Positions 42,846 to 52,166 of a DNA stretch of 64,000 nucleotides are shown piece after piece (position 1 is the stretch's first letter; the number at the start of each line of letters is the position of its first letter). A program made the position numbers and the translations under genes. A model generated the notes under the pieces. That model was not told the DNA's origin, did not search any database, and saw nothing but the letters and a program-made list of their open reading frames with translations. This stretch comes from Mesorhizobium sp. GbtcB19 (GTDB lineage Bacteria; Pseudomonadota; Alphaproteobacteria; Rhizobiales; Rhizobiaceae), in assembly GCF_019091085.1 (NCBI RefSeq), contig NZ_JAGXJY010000010.1, positions 143,776 to 207,775 of the forward strand. The letters run 5' to 3'.

Positions 42846-42886
42846 CTCGGCAGGCGGTCCTTGGCATCGCCTGCCGAGGCATTTTT
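42846..42886 (+). terminator. Rho-independent terminator
   Basis: A perfect 11-bp stem (CTCGGCAGGCG / CGCCTGCCGAG) with an 11-base loop and a run of five T residues at 42882-42886, downstream of the DUF1059 gene. Confidence 0.88.
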
Positions 42887-43025
42887 CCGCATAATTCAAG
42901 CAAATTCTTATATTCGTAGCGGCTTGGATAACCTCCCGGTAACGGTGCGCGTGCGACTCTGCGGCGTATGATCCGGCCAGAGGCGGCTGCCCGAGGAGCC
43001 CTTCGCCATCAAGGCGCTGTCCGGA

Positions 43026-43628
43026 ATGGTGGGGCGAGGTGCTTCGCGCATGCGCGAGCGATCCAATATCCGAGACGGTCTCTGCAGGGCGGCGCTGCTG
43101 TTGTGCCTGCTTCTCTGCGCGTCCACCGCAGCTGCCCAGGAATGGACCACCTCGCTCGTCGACATCCATCAGGGCTCTCCGCTCAGCGACCGCGCCAGGG
43201 GCCTCGGCAATGGCGGCTACGAGCTGCAGAGCGGCAGTTGGGTGTCGTTCACGCGCTGGTATCATGCGACCTGGGTCGACACGCATATCGACTTTCTCAC
43301 CCAGATCACGCCCGATACCGGCATTCTCTGGGGATTTGGCACCGGAGAGCAGGCCGAGAAATACCGCATCGAGCCCAGCCTCAAGCTTGGTTTTCTCACC
43401 CAGGTCCATCCGAATCCGAACAGCACCCTGTCGCTGTCGGTCACCTCGATCATCGGCGGCAATCTCACGGAAAAACCCTGCCAGGCCGACTATGGTGACC
43501 TGGGAACCTACAGCGTCAACTGCCGGCTCGCGGCAGGCGAGACGGCGCCTGAGGAAACGCTGAAGTATCTGGTCAACGCCAAGCCGGAGACCATGCATCT
43601 CTGGCTGAATTATCGTCTCACCTTCTGA
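43026..43628 (+). CDS. Secreted protein, possible small outer-membrane barrel
   Basis: A 200-residue protein with an N-terminal signal peptide (LCRAALLLCLLLCASTAAAQ, cleavage before EWTT). The mature chain has alternating polar/hydrophobic strands (WVSFTRWYHATWVDTHIDFL, RIEPSLKLGFLTQV, STLSLSVTSIIGGNL) and ends MHLWLNYRLTF, an aromatic C-terminus like the beta-signal of outer-membrane proteins. Two cysteines (EKPCQADYG, VNCRL) could pair. I do not recognise the family. ATG 43026 or the internal ATG 43050 could be the start. It lies 15-81 bases before the S8 protease gene on the same strand, depending on the start of that gene. Confidence 0.65.
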   Translation: MVGRGASRMRERSNIRDGLCRAALLLCLLLCASTAAAQEWTTSLVDIHQGSPLSDRARGLGNGGYELQSGSWVSFTRWYHATWVDTHIDFLTQITPDTGILWGFGTGEQAEKYRIEPSLKLGFLTQVHPNPNSTLSLSVTSIIGGNLTEKPCQADYGDLGTYSVNCRLAAGETAPEETLKYLVNAKPETMHLWLNYRLTF

Positions 43629-43709
43629 TCGCGGGAGCGGCAAATGAAATCATCTCGCCTCGAAATTCGCGATCGTCCGTCCTGGTTCCTGTCTGACTGG
43701 AGAATGAAC

Positions 43710-44690
43710 ATGTCGGTTAATTCCTTGAAGTTGGGCGTGGCTGCTGCCCTGGCCATGCTTTCGGCACCGATCGCATCGGCGCAGGAGGCTCTCAGCCCGG
43801 ACGAGACGGCGGCGCTTTGCCATGGCGGCGGATCCATATGCGTGAGCGCAACGATCCCGGTGGCCCGGACGACGCAGACCGTGCAGAGCTGGATGAGCCC
43901 CGATGTCGGCGCCGCATGGGCCGCCGGCTACAAGGGCAAGGGCGTCACCATCACCATGGTCGACGACTTCAGCAGCACGTCGCGCTTCTCCGGCAATTTC
44001 GGCATCGGCGTCCAGACGCAGCGGCACGGTGAATGGACACGCGAGGAGGCAAGCATGATCGCCCCCGCGGCGACCATCCGCTCCAAGGATTTCTCGACCG
44101 GCACCTATGTCCCGCTGGCCGGCGGCCGCAACGTGCTCAACCTCAGCTATGGCATGTATACGACCGCGGGCTACAGCGTGAACCAGATCGGCTGGGCCCC
44201 GGAAGAGGCGTCGATCATCACTTACGCGACCAGGGGCTCGGCGATCGTCTCGAAGGCGGCCGGCAACGACGCCGTCGCCGTCGGCGCGGCCATTAACGGC
44301 CAGCAGGACTATCTCGACCTGGCTTTGATCGGCAAGTCGACGGCGATCTTCGTCGGCGCGCTGTCGACGAACGGCACGACGGCCAACAAGGCTCAGCTTG
44401 CCTGGTATTCCGACTATGCCGGTGCCAATACGCAGGTGCAGAGCCACTTCCTGGTGGTCGGCGTCGAAGGCGACAAGACCGGTCTTTACGGAACGTCCTT
44501 CGCCGCGCCGATCATCTCCGGCTACGCCGCGATCATCGGCAGCAAGTTCACCAAGGCGACGCCGGTGCAGATCACCAACGACCTGCTCAACACGGCCCGC
44601 ACGGACACGCTGGTCAATTACGATCCGTCCGTCTACGGCAAGGGCGAGGCAAGCCTCTCACGGGCGCTGGCCCCCGTGGCGATCCGTTGA
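43710..44690 (+). CDS. Compact S8 (subtilisin-like) serine protease
   Basis: A 326-residue secreted protein with a signal peptide (SLKLGVAAALAMLSAPIASA). The subtilase triad can be placed at Asp85 (GVTITMVDDF), His106 (TQRHGEWT) and Ser263 (YGTSFAAPIISGYAAI), with the oxyanion Asn186 in SKAAGNDAVA. It lacks the C-terminal autotransporter barrel that many proteobacterial S8 proteases carry. The start could be ATG 43710 (GGAG at eight bases) or ATG 43644, which has its own GGGAG and would add 22 residues ahead of the signal peptide. The histidine context (H-G-E-W in place of the common H-G-T-H) is unusual, so activity is not certain. Confidence 0.82.
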   Translation: MSVNSLKLGVAAALAMLSAPIASAQEALSPDETAALCHGGGSICVSATIPVARTTQTVQSWMSPDVGAAWAAGYKGKGVTITMVDDFSSTSRFSGNFGIGVQTQRHGEWTREEASMIAPAATIRSKDFSTGTYVPLAGGRNVLNLSYGMYTTAGYSVNQIGWAPEEASIITYATRGSAIVSKAAGNDAVAVGAAINGQQDYLDLALIGKSTAIFVGALSTNGTTANKAQLAWYSDYAGANTQVQSHFLVVGVEGDKTGLYGTSFAAPIISGYAAIIGSKFTKATPVQITNDLLNTARTDTLVNYDPSVYGKGEASLSRALAPVAIR

Positions 44691-44710
44691 CGGCCGATCG
44701 CTCTGACCGG

Positions 44711-45979
44711 CTAAATCTCAAGGGCTTGCGCGGCGCGCTGCATCAGCGTGCCGCGTTCCAGGGTGAAGCCTGACCCGACCCACTCCTTCTCGAGATTCTT
44801 CAGCGTGGCGCCGAGCTTCGGCCCGGGCGCCGCCCCAAGTTCGGTCAGGTCGGCGCCCTTGATCGGAAACACCGGCTTTTCCCATTTCAGCGCGAAATTG
44901 AGCAGGCGCGAAAAACCGCCGGCCTCCATCATCGCCTGATTGTCCTCGACCGCGCGCGTCCGCGCGGCGGCGAGCGCCAGCCGGATGCGGTCGAGATAGC
45001 CGTCGCGATCGCCGTAATAGAGTTTCTTGGCGAGTTCGGTCTCGGTTGCCTTGGATTCCGGGACGACGGTCAGCGCCCAATGCCGCAGGCGACCCGCCTC
45101 TTCGTTCGAAAGTCGCAGCCGTTCGCCGAGCGTCTTCATACGCACCGCGTCGGGCGGGACGATCGCCTCCAGCCTCAGCATCGGATCGACGGCCCAGCCG
45201 AGATCCTTCCCGGTCCTGACCAGGCCGTGGATGGCATCGATGCCCCATTTCTCGCTTTCCGGCAGCGCGGCGGTGAGCACGCCGGCCTGACGCATCCACA
45301 GCAACGCGCGCGAGGGATCCGGTGCCGACAACAGCTTCTTCAGTTCGGACCAGACGCGTTCGGCCGAAAGCTGGGCAAGTCCTTCCTTCAGCCTGGCACA
45401 GGCCTTCAGCCCTTCCGCGTCCGGCCGGCCGTCGCCATACCAGGCAAAGAAGCGGAAGAAGCGCAGGATGCGCAGATAGTCCTCGCGGATACGCGCTTCC
45501 GCGTCGCCGATGAAACGCAGCCGCCGCGCCGCGATATCGGCGATGCCGCCGACGAGGTCCACGACGGTGCCATCTGCCTCCGCATAGAGCGCGTTGATCG
45601 TGAAATCGCGCCGCTCGGCGTCAAGCTTCCAGTCGCGGCCGAAAATCACCTTCGCGCGCCGGCCGTCGGTCTCGATATCGGCGCGCAGCGTCGTCACTTC
45701 GTAAGGCTTGCCGCCCGCCACCACGGTGATGGTGCCATGCTCGATACCGGTCGGCGCCGTCTTGAAGCCGGCCGCCTCGGCGCGGCGGATGGTCTCTTCG
45801 GGCAAGGTCGTCGCGGCGATGTCGATGTCGGCCACGGGTTGGTCGAGCAGCGTGTTGCGCACCGCGCCGCCGGCGACGCGCGCTTCCTCGCCGCCTTGCT
45901 TCAGCGCCGCCAGAAGCCGCTGCAGTTGCTCGTCGTGCAGCCAGTCGGCCTTGCCCGATAAAGTGATGTCGGCGCTCAA
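44711..45979 (-). CDS. cca: CCA tRNA nucleotidyltransferase / poly(A) polymerase family
   Basis: A 422-residue class II nucleotidyltransferase that adds or repairs the 3' CCA of tRNA. Visible: ARVAGGAVRNTLLDQPVADI with the catalytic D-I-D-I-A, then RDFTINALYAEADGTVVDLV, the RLRFIGDAEARIREDYLRIL with RFFRFFAWYG nucleotide-recognition segment, and helical body and tail domains. The start is TTG 45979, overlapping the Nudix stop (TTGA), which gives the family N-terminus. Third gene of a tightly overlapping DUF1285-Nudix-cca operon conserved in Rhizobiales. Confidence 0.93.
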   Translation of the reverse strand: MSADITLSGKADWLHDEQLQRLLAALKQGGEEARVAGGAVRNTLLDQPVADIDIAATTLPEETIRRAEAAGFKTAPTGIEHGTITVVAGGKPYEVTTLRADIETDGRRAKVIFGRDWKLDAERRDFTINALYAEADGTVVDLVGGIADIAARRLRFIGDAEARIREDYLRILRFFRFFAWYGDGRPDAEGLKACARLKEGLAQLSAERVWSELKKLLSAPDPSRALLWMRQAGVLTAALPESEKWGIDAIHGLVRTGKDLGWAVDPMLRLEAIVPPDAVRMKTLGERLRLSNEEAGRLRHWALTVVPESKATETELAKKLYYGDRDGYLDRIRLALAAARTRAVEDNQAMMEAGGFSRLLNFALKWEKPVFPIKGADLTELGAAPGPKLGATLKNLEKEWVGSGFTLERGTLMQRAAQALEI

Positions 45980-46611
45980 GCGTAGAGTCTCTCGTAAAGG
46001 GTGCGGACGATGCCGGCGGTGACGCCCCAGATGCGCTGGTCGCCATAGGGCATATCGTAAAAGAACCATTCGAGGTCGTTCCAGAAGCGGCTGTCGCGCT
46101 TGTGGTTGACGGGGTTCATCAGGAAGCCGAGCGGCACCTCGAAGGCCGCATCGACCTCGTCGGTATTGAGCGTCAGCGAAAAGCCGGGACGCACCACGGC
46201 AAGCACCGGCACGATGCGGTAGCCGCTGCCCGACACATAATCAGGCATACGCCCTATGATCTCGATATGGCCGCGATCGAGACCAATCTCCTCGAAGGTC
46301 TCGCGCAGCGCCGTGGCCTCAGGGCTCTCGTCAGTCGGGTCGATGGTGCCGCCCGGAAAAGCCACCTGGCCGGAATGGCTGCGCAGCTTCTCGGCGCGTT
46401 TGGTGAGGAGCACCATGGCGCCCTCGGCGCGGTCGATCACCGGGATCAGCACCGCGGCGTCGCGCAGCGGCTTGACGTGTTCGAGCCTTGGGTGGCCGGG
46501 ATTGAAGCGATGGTCGCCGAAATCGTCGCCGGGGACGATCGCCGCCTGCGCCGCAACGCGGGCGCGAAAGTCAGGAACGGAGAACGGCGCCGGCGTCACC
46601 TGGTCCATCAC
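45976..46611 (-). CDS. Nudix hydrolase, CoA pyrophosphatase type
   Basis: A 211-residue Nudix protein with the CoA diphosphatase arrangement: AAVLIPVIDRAEGAMVLLTK, RSHSGQVAFPGGTIDPTDES then the Nudix box core ALRETFEEIGL. The residues before the box (SHSGQVAFPGG) are the UPF0035 signature of CoA pyrophosphatases, which hydrolyse CoA to 4'-phosphopantetheine and 3',5'-ADP. It overlaps its neighbours by four bases on both sides, so the three genes are translationally coupled. Confidence 0.92.
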   Translation of the reverse strand: MMDQVTPAPFSVPDFRARVAAQAAIVPGDDFGDHRFNPGHPRLEHVKPLRDAAVLIPVIDRAEGAMVLLTKRAEKLRSHSGQVAFPGGTIDPTDESPEATALRETFEEIGLDRGHIEIIGRMPDYVSGSGYRIVPVLAVVRPGFSLTLNTDEVDAAFEVPLGFLMNPVNHKRDSRFWNDLEWFFYDMPYGDQRIWGVTAGIVRTLYERLYA

Positions 46612-47258
46612 GCGCTCAGCCGTTTCAGCTTCTCGGCCGGCATGATCGGATAGGCCTCGCCGCCCGAGCGGACGGCGAACATCGCCTTGCCGTCGATATC
46701 GATTTCCTCGCCATGCTCGACAAGCTCATACATCACCGGCCGCGCCACCAGCGCCTCCAGCCGTCCGCGCACCAGCACATAGGGTTTCAGGCCGCCGGTT
46801 TCGTTCTCGTCGACGAAACGCAGCGGATGGCCGGGCCCGGCGGCGACGACATCGCCGACATTGGTGCGGAAGGTGATGACCTGGTCATCGCCGCTCCCGG
46901 ACACATTCATCTCGACGGCGATGAAAGGCGCGTCGGCGACACGGATGCCGACGCGCTCGACCGGCGTCACCAGATAGGTCTTGCCGTCCGCATCCTTGCG
47001 CAGCACGCTCGAAAACAGCTGCACCAGCGGCATGCGGCCGATCGGCGTGCCGAGATAAAACCAGGTTCCGTCCGCCTTGATCTCCATATCGAGGTCGCCG
47101 CAGAATTCCGGATTCCAGCGCTCGACCGGCGCCGGTCCCTTGCCTGCGCGCGCGGCCCGCGAGATCAGCGCCTCCAGGCCCCGCGCCTCGGTGGCGCCAG
47201 TCAGGCTTTGTTCGCTCAGGCTTTGTTCACGATGTTCGCTGCGTTCGGCCATGGTCAC
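46608..47258 (-). CDS. DUF1285 domain-containing protein
   Basis: A 216-residue protein of the DUF1285 family: RWNPEFCGDLDMEIKADGTW, FYLGTPIGRMPLVQLFSSVL, RKDADGKTYLVTPVERVGIR, DAPFIAVEMN and PYVLVRGRLEALVARPVMYE. Structures of this family show two small domains and the function is unknown. It opens the DUF1285-Nudix-cca operon, divergent from the moxR operon. An alternative start at Met3 is possible. Confidence 0.88.
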   Translation of the reverse strand: MTMAERSEHREQSLSEQSLTGATEARGLEALISRAARAGKGPAPVERWNPEFCGDLDMEIKADGTWFYLGTPIGRMPLVQLFSSVLRKDADGKTYLVTPVERVGIRVADAPFIAVEMNVSGSGDDQVITFRTNVGDVVAAGPGHPLRFVDENETGGLKPYVLVRGRLEALVARPVMYELVEHGEEIDIDGKAMFAVRSGGEAYPIMPAEKLKRLSA

Positions 47259-47407
47259 GAAATAGTCACTGTTGTCCCGATTGTCAGCCTTGTCCGCCTA
47301 AGTCTGTGATTTAAGTTCGATTAGAGGCGCCAGGCGGGGCCGAATCGCGGCATTCTGCGACATTGAGAATGCAGGCCGGTATTTCCAACCACAAGGATCG
47401 AAACGGC

Positions 47408-48412
47408 ATGAGCGTGATGATCAAGGAAAGCCCGATCAGCGAAAAAGCGATGATCGAGGAAGTCGAAAAGGCGCTGGCCGACATCTCGAGGGTCCGTGAC
47501 GGCGTCGGCCGGGTGATCTTCGGCCAGGAGGCGGTCGTCGAGCGCACGCTGGTGGCGCTGCTTGCCGGCGGCCATGCGCTGCTGGTCGGCGTGCCCGGCC
47601 TCGCCAAGACCAAGCTGGTCGAAACGCTGGGCATCGTGCTCGGCCTTGATTCGCGCCGCGTCCAGTTCACGCCCGACCTGATGCCGTCGGACATCCTCGG
47701 CTCCGAGGTGATGGAGCAGGATGAGTTCGGCAAGCGCTCCTTCCGCTTCATTTCCGGGCCAATCTTCACACAGCTGCTGATGGCGGACGAGATCAACCGC
47801 GCCTCGCCGCGCACGCAATCGGCGCTGCTGCAGGCGATGCAGGAATATCACGTCACCATCGCCGGCGCCCGCCACGACCTGCCCTCGCCTTTCCATGTGC
47901 TGGCGACGCAGAACCCGCTGGAACAGGAAGGCACCTATCCGCTCCCCGAAGCCCAGCTCGACCGCTTCCTGATGCAGGTCGACATCCTCTATCCGGAAAT
48001 CGAGGCGGAGCGCCGCATCCTGCTCGAAACGACCGGCGTCGACGAGGCCAAGGCCGACAACGTGCTGCAGCCGGCCAGACTGAGGGAAATCCAGACGCTG
48101 ATCCGCCGCATGCCGGTGCCCGAAAGCGTCGTCGAAGCGATCCTCAAGCTGGTGCGCTCGGCCCGGCCTGGCCAGGGCAACGCCGAAACAGACAAGCATG
48201 TCGCCTGGGGCCCGGGCCCGCGCGCCAGCCAGGCACTGACACTGTGCGCCCGTGCCCGCGCCCTATATGATGGCAGATTGGCGCCTTCGGTCGACGACGT
48301 TCGCGCCCTGGCCGAACCGGTGCTGCAGCATCGCATGGCGCTGACTTTCGCCGCCCGCGCCGAAGGCACTTCGGTGCGCGACGTGGTGGCGAAACTGGCA
48401 AAAGGCATCTGA
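47408..48412 (+). CDS. MoxR-family AAA+ ATPase
   Basis: A 334-residue AAA+ ATPase of the MoxR group: GRVIFGQEAVVERTLVALLA, Walker A GVPGLAKTKLVETL, Walker B LLMADEINRASPRTQSALLQ, sensor 1 VLATQNPLEQEGTYPLPEAQ. MoxR proteins act as chaperones for VWA-domain partners or metal insertion. ATG 47408 follows AAGGATCGAAACGGC; a TTG at 47363 is the in-frame alternative. It is the first gene of a four-gene operon with DUF58, DUF4159 and VWA-like proteins, the usual MoxR partners. Confidence 0.93.
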   Translation: MSVMIKESPISEKAMIEEVEKALADISRVRDGVGRVIFGQEAVVERTLVALLAGGHALLVGVPGLAKTKLVETLGIVLGLDSRRVQFTPDLMPSDILGSEVMEQDEFGKRSFRFISGPIFTQLLMADEINRASPRTQSALLQAMQEYHVTIAGARHDLPSPFHVLATQNPLEQEGTYPLPEAQLDRFLMQVDILYPEIEAERRILLETTGVDEAKADNVLQPARLREIQTLIRRMPVPESVVEAILKLVRSARPGQGNAETDKHVAWGPGPRASQALTLCARARALYDGRLAPSVDDVRALAEPVLQHRMALTFAARAEGTSVRDVVAKLAKGI

Positions 48413-49347
48413 TGGGTCGAATAGGCGAGGTCCAGGCACCGGTTGCGACGCGCGACGCGCTCGCCCGTGGCCGGTTGCGGGCCTCACTGGTCCCTGATCT
48501 GCTGGTCGAGGCGCGCCGTATCGTCAACACGGTGATTGCCGGCTGGCATGGCCGCCGCAAGCGCGGCATCGGCGAGAATTTCTGGCAGTTCCGGCCCTAT
48601 GTCGAAGGCGATTCCTCGCGCATCGACTGGCGCCGTTCGGCCAGGGACGACCACACCTATGTGCGCGACCGCGAATGGGAAGCGGCCCACACCGTCTGGC
48701 TATGGGCCGATCCTTCGCCTTCCATGCTCTACAAATCGGCGGGCGCCAGCGTTTCGAAGGAATCGCGCGCGCTGGTGCTGGCGCTGGCCCTGGCCGAGCT
48801 TTTGTCGCGCAGTGGCGAACGCATCGCCTGGCCGGGCCTGACCGACCCGTTCACCGCCCGCAACGGCGCCGAGCGCATCGCCGCGCAGCTGAGCCATGCC
48901 GGCGCGCTGCCCGCCAAGCCCGACCTGTCGGCCATTCGCCGCTTCTGCGACATCATCCTCGTCAGCGACTTCCTCGATTCGGTCGAGGAGACGATGGCCT
49001 GGCTCGACGTGCTCGCCCGCCACGGCGTGCGTGCGCACCTGATCGAGGTCGCCGACCCGGCTGAGGAAACCTTCCCCTATGCCGGCCGCACCGAGTTCAC
49101 CGATCCCGAGACCGGCGACAAGCTGACCGCCGGCCGCGCCGAGATGCTGGCCGAGGAATATCGCTTGCTCTACAGGGCGCGCCGTGAGGAACTGGCCGCC
49201 TGGTGCAAGCGTCTCGGCTGGAGCTACACCGTCAATCACACCGACCGCCTCGCTTCCGAAGCGCTGGTGCGCGTCCATATGGCGATGACCGTGGAAGGCG
49301 GGCACGCAGCGTCAATTGCCAATCGAGCTGGAAAGGCGGTCGCATGA
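48412..49347 (+). CDS. DUF58 domain protein
   Basis: A 311-residue protein with the DUF58 signature KRGIGENFWQFRPYVEGDSS with RIDWRRSARDDHTYVRD. The C-terminal half is a VWA-like fold (TVWLWADPSPSMLYKSAGAS, CDIILVSDFLDSVEETMAWL) with a MIDAS-like D-x-S-x-S. DUF58 proteins work with MoxR ATPases; the exact task, possibly membrane-complex assembly, is not known. The ATG shares a base with the moxR stop (TGATG), and the stop overlaps the next start (ATGA). Confidence 0.92.
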   Translation: MGRIGEVQAPVATRDALARGRLRASLVPDLLVEARRIVNTVIAGWHGRRKRGIGENFWQFRPYVEGDSSRIDWRRSARDDHTYVRDREWEAAHTVWLWADPSPSMLYKSAGASVSKESRALVLALALAELLSRSGERIAWPGLTDPFTARNGAERIAAQLSHAGALPAKPDLSAIRRFCDIILVSDFLDSVEETMAWLDVLARHGVRAHLIEVADPAEETFPYAGRTEFTDPETGDKLTAGRAEMLAEEYRLLYRARREELAAWCKRLGWSYTVNHTDRLASEALVRVHMAMTVEGGHAASIANRAGKAVA

Positions 49348-52163
49348 GCTGGCTGCCGCTCTCCTTTGGGGCGCCGATGGTTCTGTGGGGCCTCCTGGCG
49401 CTGCCGGTGATCTGGTGGCTGCTCAGGCTCACCCCGCCCAAGCCGCAGACCGAAGTGTTTCCGCCGCTGAAAATCCTCGCCCGCGTCCTGAGGCGCGAAG
49501 AGACCCCGCAGCAGAGCCCCTGGTGGCTGACGCTGCTGCGGCTGCTGATGGCGGCGCTCGTCGTCCTGGCGCTGGCCGAGCCTGTCTTCAATCCGCGCGA
49601 AAAACTGCCGGCGGAAGGCGCGGCCCTGGCGCTGGTCATCGACAATGGCTGGGCAAGCGCCGCCGATTGGGGCAAGCGGGTCGCCACCGCCGAGCGGCTG
49701 ATCGGCGATGCCGGCTCGAACGGCGTGCCGGTCGTCATCGCCTTCACCGCCGAGAAGCCCAATGCCGAGATCGGTCCCTTCGATGCCTCGGCCGCGCTCG
49801 ATCATCTGCGCGCCGCCAAGCCGCGACCGGTCCCGACTGACCGTCCGGCCGTCTATGCCCGCGTCGCCGCTGCGCTGGAGCGCCTGCCCGGCGCCAGCGT
49901 TGCCGTGCTGGCCGACGGACTTGCCGCCAAAGGCGACGAGGCCGCGTTCAGGACGCTGCTCGAAAAGAACGCGACGCGGCTGGTCTGGGCCACGTCCGAC
50001 CGGATGTCGCTGACCGGCCTGATCGGTGCCGACAACCAGGTCGACGGCTTCGCGCTGACCGCCATCCGCGCGCCCAGCGATCCGGCGCCGGCCCAGGTCA
50101 CCGCTGGCGCCTTCGATGACAAGGGCCGCCGTATCGCCGATGCGACGCTGACTTTTTCGCCCGGCGAAGCCACCGCCACGGCGACGATGACGGTGCCGTT
50201 CGAACTGCGCAACGATTTCGCCTCGATCGCGCTCGACGGCGAGCACCAGGCCGGCGCCGTGCGCGTGCTGGATGAAAGCTCGAAGCGCCGCCGCGTCGGG
50301 CTTTTGTCGCAGGCCGAGGCCGACCAGGCGCAGCCGCTTCTGTCGCCGCTCTACTATATCCGCCGCGCCTTGCAGCCCTTCGCCGACCTGGTCGAGCCGT
50401 CGAGCGCCGACCTTGCCGACGCCATTCCGCAGCTTCTCGACCAGAAGCCGGCGATGATCATCATGGCCGATGTCGGCACCATTCCCGAACAGGTCAAGCA
50501 GCGTCTGGTCGACTGGGTCGACAAGGGCGGCACGCTGGTGCGCTTTGCCGGACCGCGCCTGGCCGCCGCCGGCAATGACGACGACCTCTTGCCTGTACGG
50601 TTGCGCAGCGGCGAGCGGGCGCTTGGCGGCGCGCTGTCGTGGACGACGCCGCAGGCGGTCACGGAATTTCCGAAGAACGGTCCTTTCGCCGATCTCTCCC
50701 CGCCCTCCGAGGTGACGGTGAGCCGGCAGGTTCTGGCCGAGCCGACGCCCGACATCGTCGAGCGCACCTGGGCCACGCTTGCCGACGGCACGCCGCTGGT
50801 GACCGGCATGAAGAAAGACAAGGGCACGCTGGTGCTGTTCCATGTCACGCCGGAGGCGACATGGTCGAACCTGCCGATCTCCGGCACCTTCGTCGAGATG
50901 CTGCGGCGCGTCGTGCAGCTGTCGCGCAACCAGGGCGCGGCCGTCGCCAATGCCGAAGCCAAGGCAGTCTCGCTGGCCCCCTACCGCATGATCGGCGCCG
51001 ACGGCATGCTGACGCCGCCCTCGCCGGATGCCAGGCCGCTGGTGCCCGGCGCCGGGCCGCTGCCGGTGACGCTGGAAAACCCGCCCGGCCTTTACGGCTC
51101 GGAGACCGGCGTCTTCGCGCATAATCTCCTCAACGCGTCGAGCACCTTCGCGCCGCTGGCGCGGCCGCAGGTGTCGCTGCCGGTGACCGCCATCCCGTAT
51201 GCCTTCGATGAATCGGAGAACCTCAAAGGGCCGCTGGTCGCCGTTGCGCTGCTGCTGATGGCGCTCGACACTTTGGCCGTGTTCTGGATGGGCGGCCTGC
51301 TGGCGCGCCGGCCGCGCCGAACGGCCGTGGCGACCACCGCAGCCGTCCTGGTCGTGCTGGGCGGCCTCTTCGGCCACGCCGATCTTGCCCGCGCCGACGA
51401 TTCCAAGCCCGGCGATGCCCAGGCGATCGAGGACATTTCGAAAACCCGCATCGCCTATGTCATCACCGGCGAGCCCGGCGTCGATTCCATCAGCCGCGCC
51501 GGCCTCGAGGGCCTGACCCGCTTCCTGATCGAGAAGACCGCGCTCGAGCCCGGTCCTCCCGCCGGCGTCGACATCGCCAAGGACGAGTTGTCCTTCTTCC
51601 CGCTGATCTATTGGCCGATCGATGCGACGGCGCCCATGCCCAGCCAGGCGGCGATCGCCCGCATCGACGCCTATATGCAGCAGGGCGGCACGGTTCTGTT
51701 CGACACGCGCGACCAGTTCTCCAATGGCATCGGCGCCGGCTCGGCGAGCCCGGCGACGGAGCGGCTGCGCGACATCCTCGCCAATCTCAACGTGCCGCCG
51801 CTGGAGCCGGTGCCGTCGGACCACGTGCTGACCAAATCCTTCTTCATCCTTCCGGAGTTCCCCGGCCGCTTCAACGGCAGCCCGCTCTGGGTCGAGGCTT
51901 CGCTGGAGGCCAGCAACACCGAGAACCGCCCGGTGCGCACCGGCGACGGCGTCTCGCCGATCATGATCACCGCCAATGATTTCGCCGGCGCCTGGGCCGT
52001 CGACGAGAACGGCGATCCGATGCTGCCGACCGTGCCGCCGGATCCGATGCAGCGCGTTTATGCCCTGCGCGCCGGCGTCAACATCATGATGTACATGCTG
52101 ACCGGCAACTACAAATCCGACCAGGTGCATGTGCCCGTGCTGCTCGAACGGCTGGGGCAGTAG
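49344..52163 (+). CDS. Membrane protein with BatA N-terminal and DUF4159 domains
   Basis: A 939-residue inner-membrane protein. The N-terminus, SFGAPMVLWGLLALPVIWWL with LRLTPPKPQTEVFPPLKIL, is the aerotolerance-regulator (BatA) N-terminal region with the first helix; a second helix follows near residue 60 (LLRLLMAALVVLALAEPVFN). A large extracytoplasmic part leads to central helices (GPLVAVALLLMALDTLAVFW) and the C-terminal DUF4159 domain beginning KTRIAYVITGEPGVDSISRA. ATG 49344 overlaps the DUF58 stop; the longer frame upstream is a shadow. Its partners are the MoxR and DUF58 proteins and the next gene product. Confidence 0.9.
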   Translation: MSWLPLSFGAPMVLWGLLALPVIWWLLRLTPPKPQTEVFPPLKILARVLRREETPQQSPWWLTLLRLLMAALVVLALAEPVFNPREKLPAEGAALALVIDNGWASAADWGKRVATAERLIGDAGSNGVPVVIAFTAEKPNAEIGPFDASAALDHLRAAKPRPVPTDRPAVYARVAAALERLPGASVAVLADGLAAKGDEAAFRTLLEKNATRLVWATSDRMSLTGLIGADNQVDGFALTAIRAPSDPAPAQVTAGAFDDKGRRIADATLTFSPGEATATATMTVPFELRNDFASIALDGEHQAGAVRVLDESSKRRRVGLLSQAEADQAQPLLSPLYYIRRALQPFADLVEPSSADLADAIPQLLDQKPAMIIMADVGTIPEQVKQRLVDWVDKGGTLVRFAGPRLAAAGNDDDLLPVRLRSGERALGGALSWTTPQAVTEFPKNGPFADLSPPSEVTVSRQVLAEPTPDIVERTWATLADGTPLVTGMKKDKGTLVLFHVTPEATWSNLPISGTFVEMLRRVVQLSRNQGAAVANAEAKAVSLAPYRMIGADGMLTPPSPDARPLVPGAGPLPVTLENPPGLYGSETGVFAHNLLNASSTFAPLARPQVSLPVTAIPYAFDESENLKGPLVAVALLLMALDTLAVFWMGGLLARRPRRTAVATTAAVLVVLGGLFGHADLARADDSKPGDAQAIEDISKTRIAYVITGEPGVDSISRAGLEGLTRFLIEKTALEPGPPAGVDIAKDELSFFPLIYWPIDATAPMPSQAAIARIDAYMQQGGTVLFDTRDQFSNGIGAGSASPATERLRDILANLNVPPLEPVPSDHVLTKSFFILPEFPGRFNGSPLWVEASLEASNTENRPVRTGDGVSPIMITANDFAGAWAVDENGDPMLPTVPPDPMQRVYALRAGVNIMMYMLTGNYKSDQVHVPVLLERLGQ

Positions 52164-52166
52164 CTC

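Noticed and set aside
44711..46069. Longer cca start at 46069
   Set aside because: The first 30 residues are a shadow of the Nudix C-terminus; TTG 45979 overlapping the Nudix stop gives the family N-terminus.
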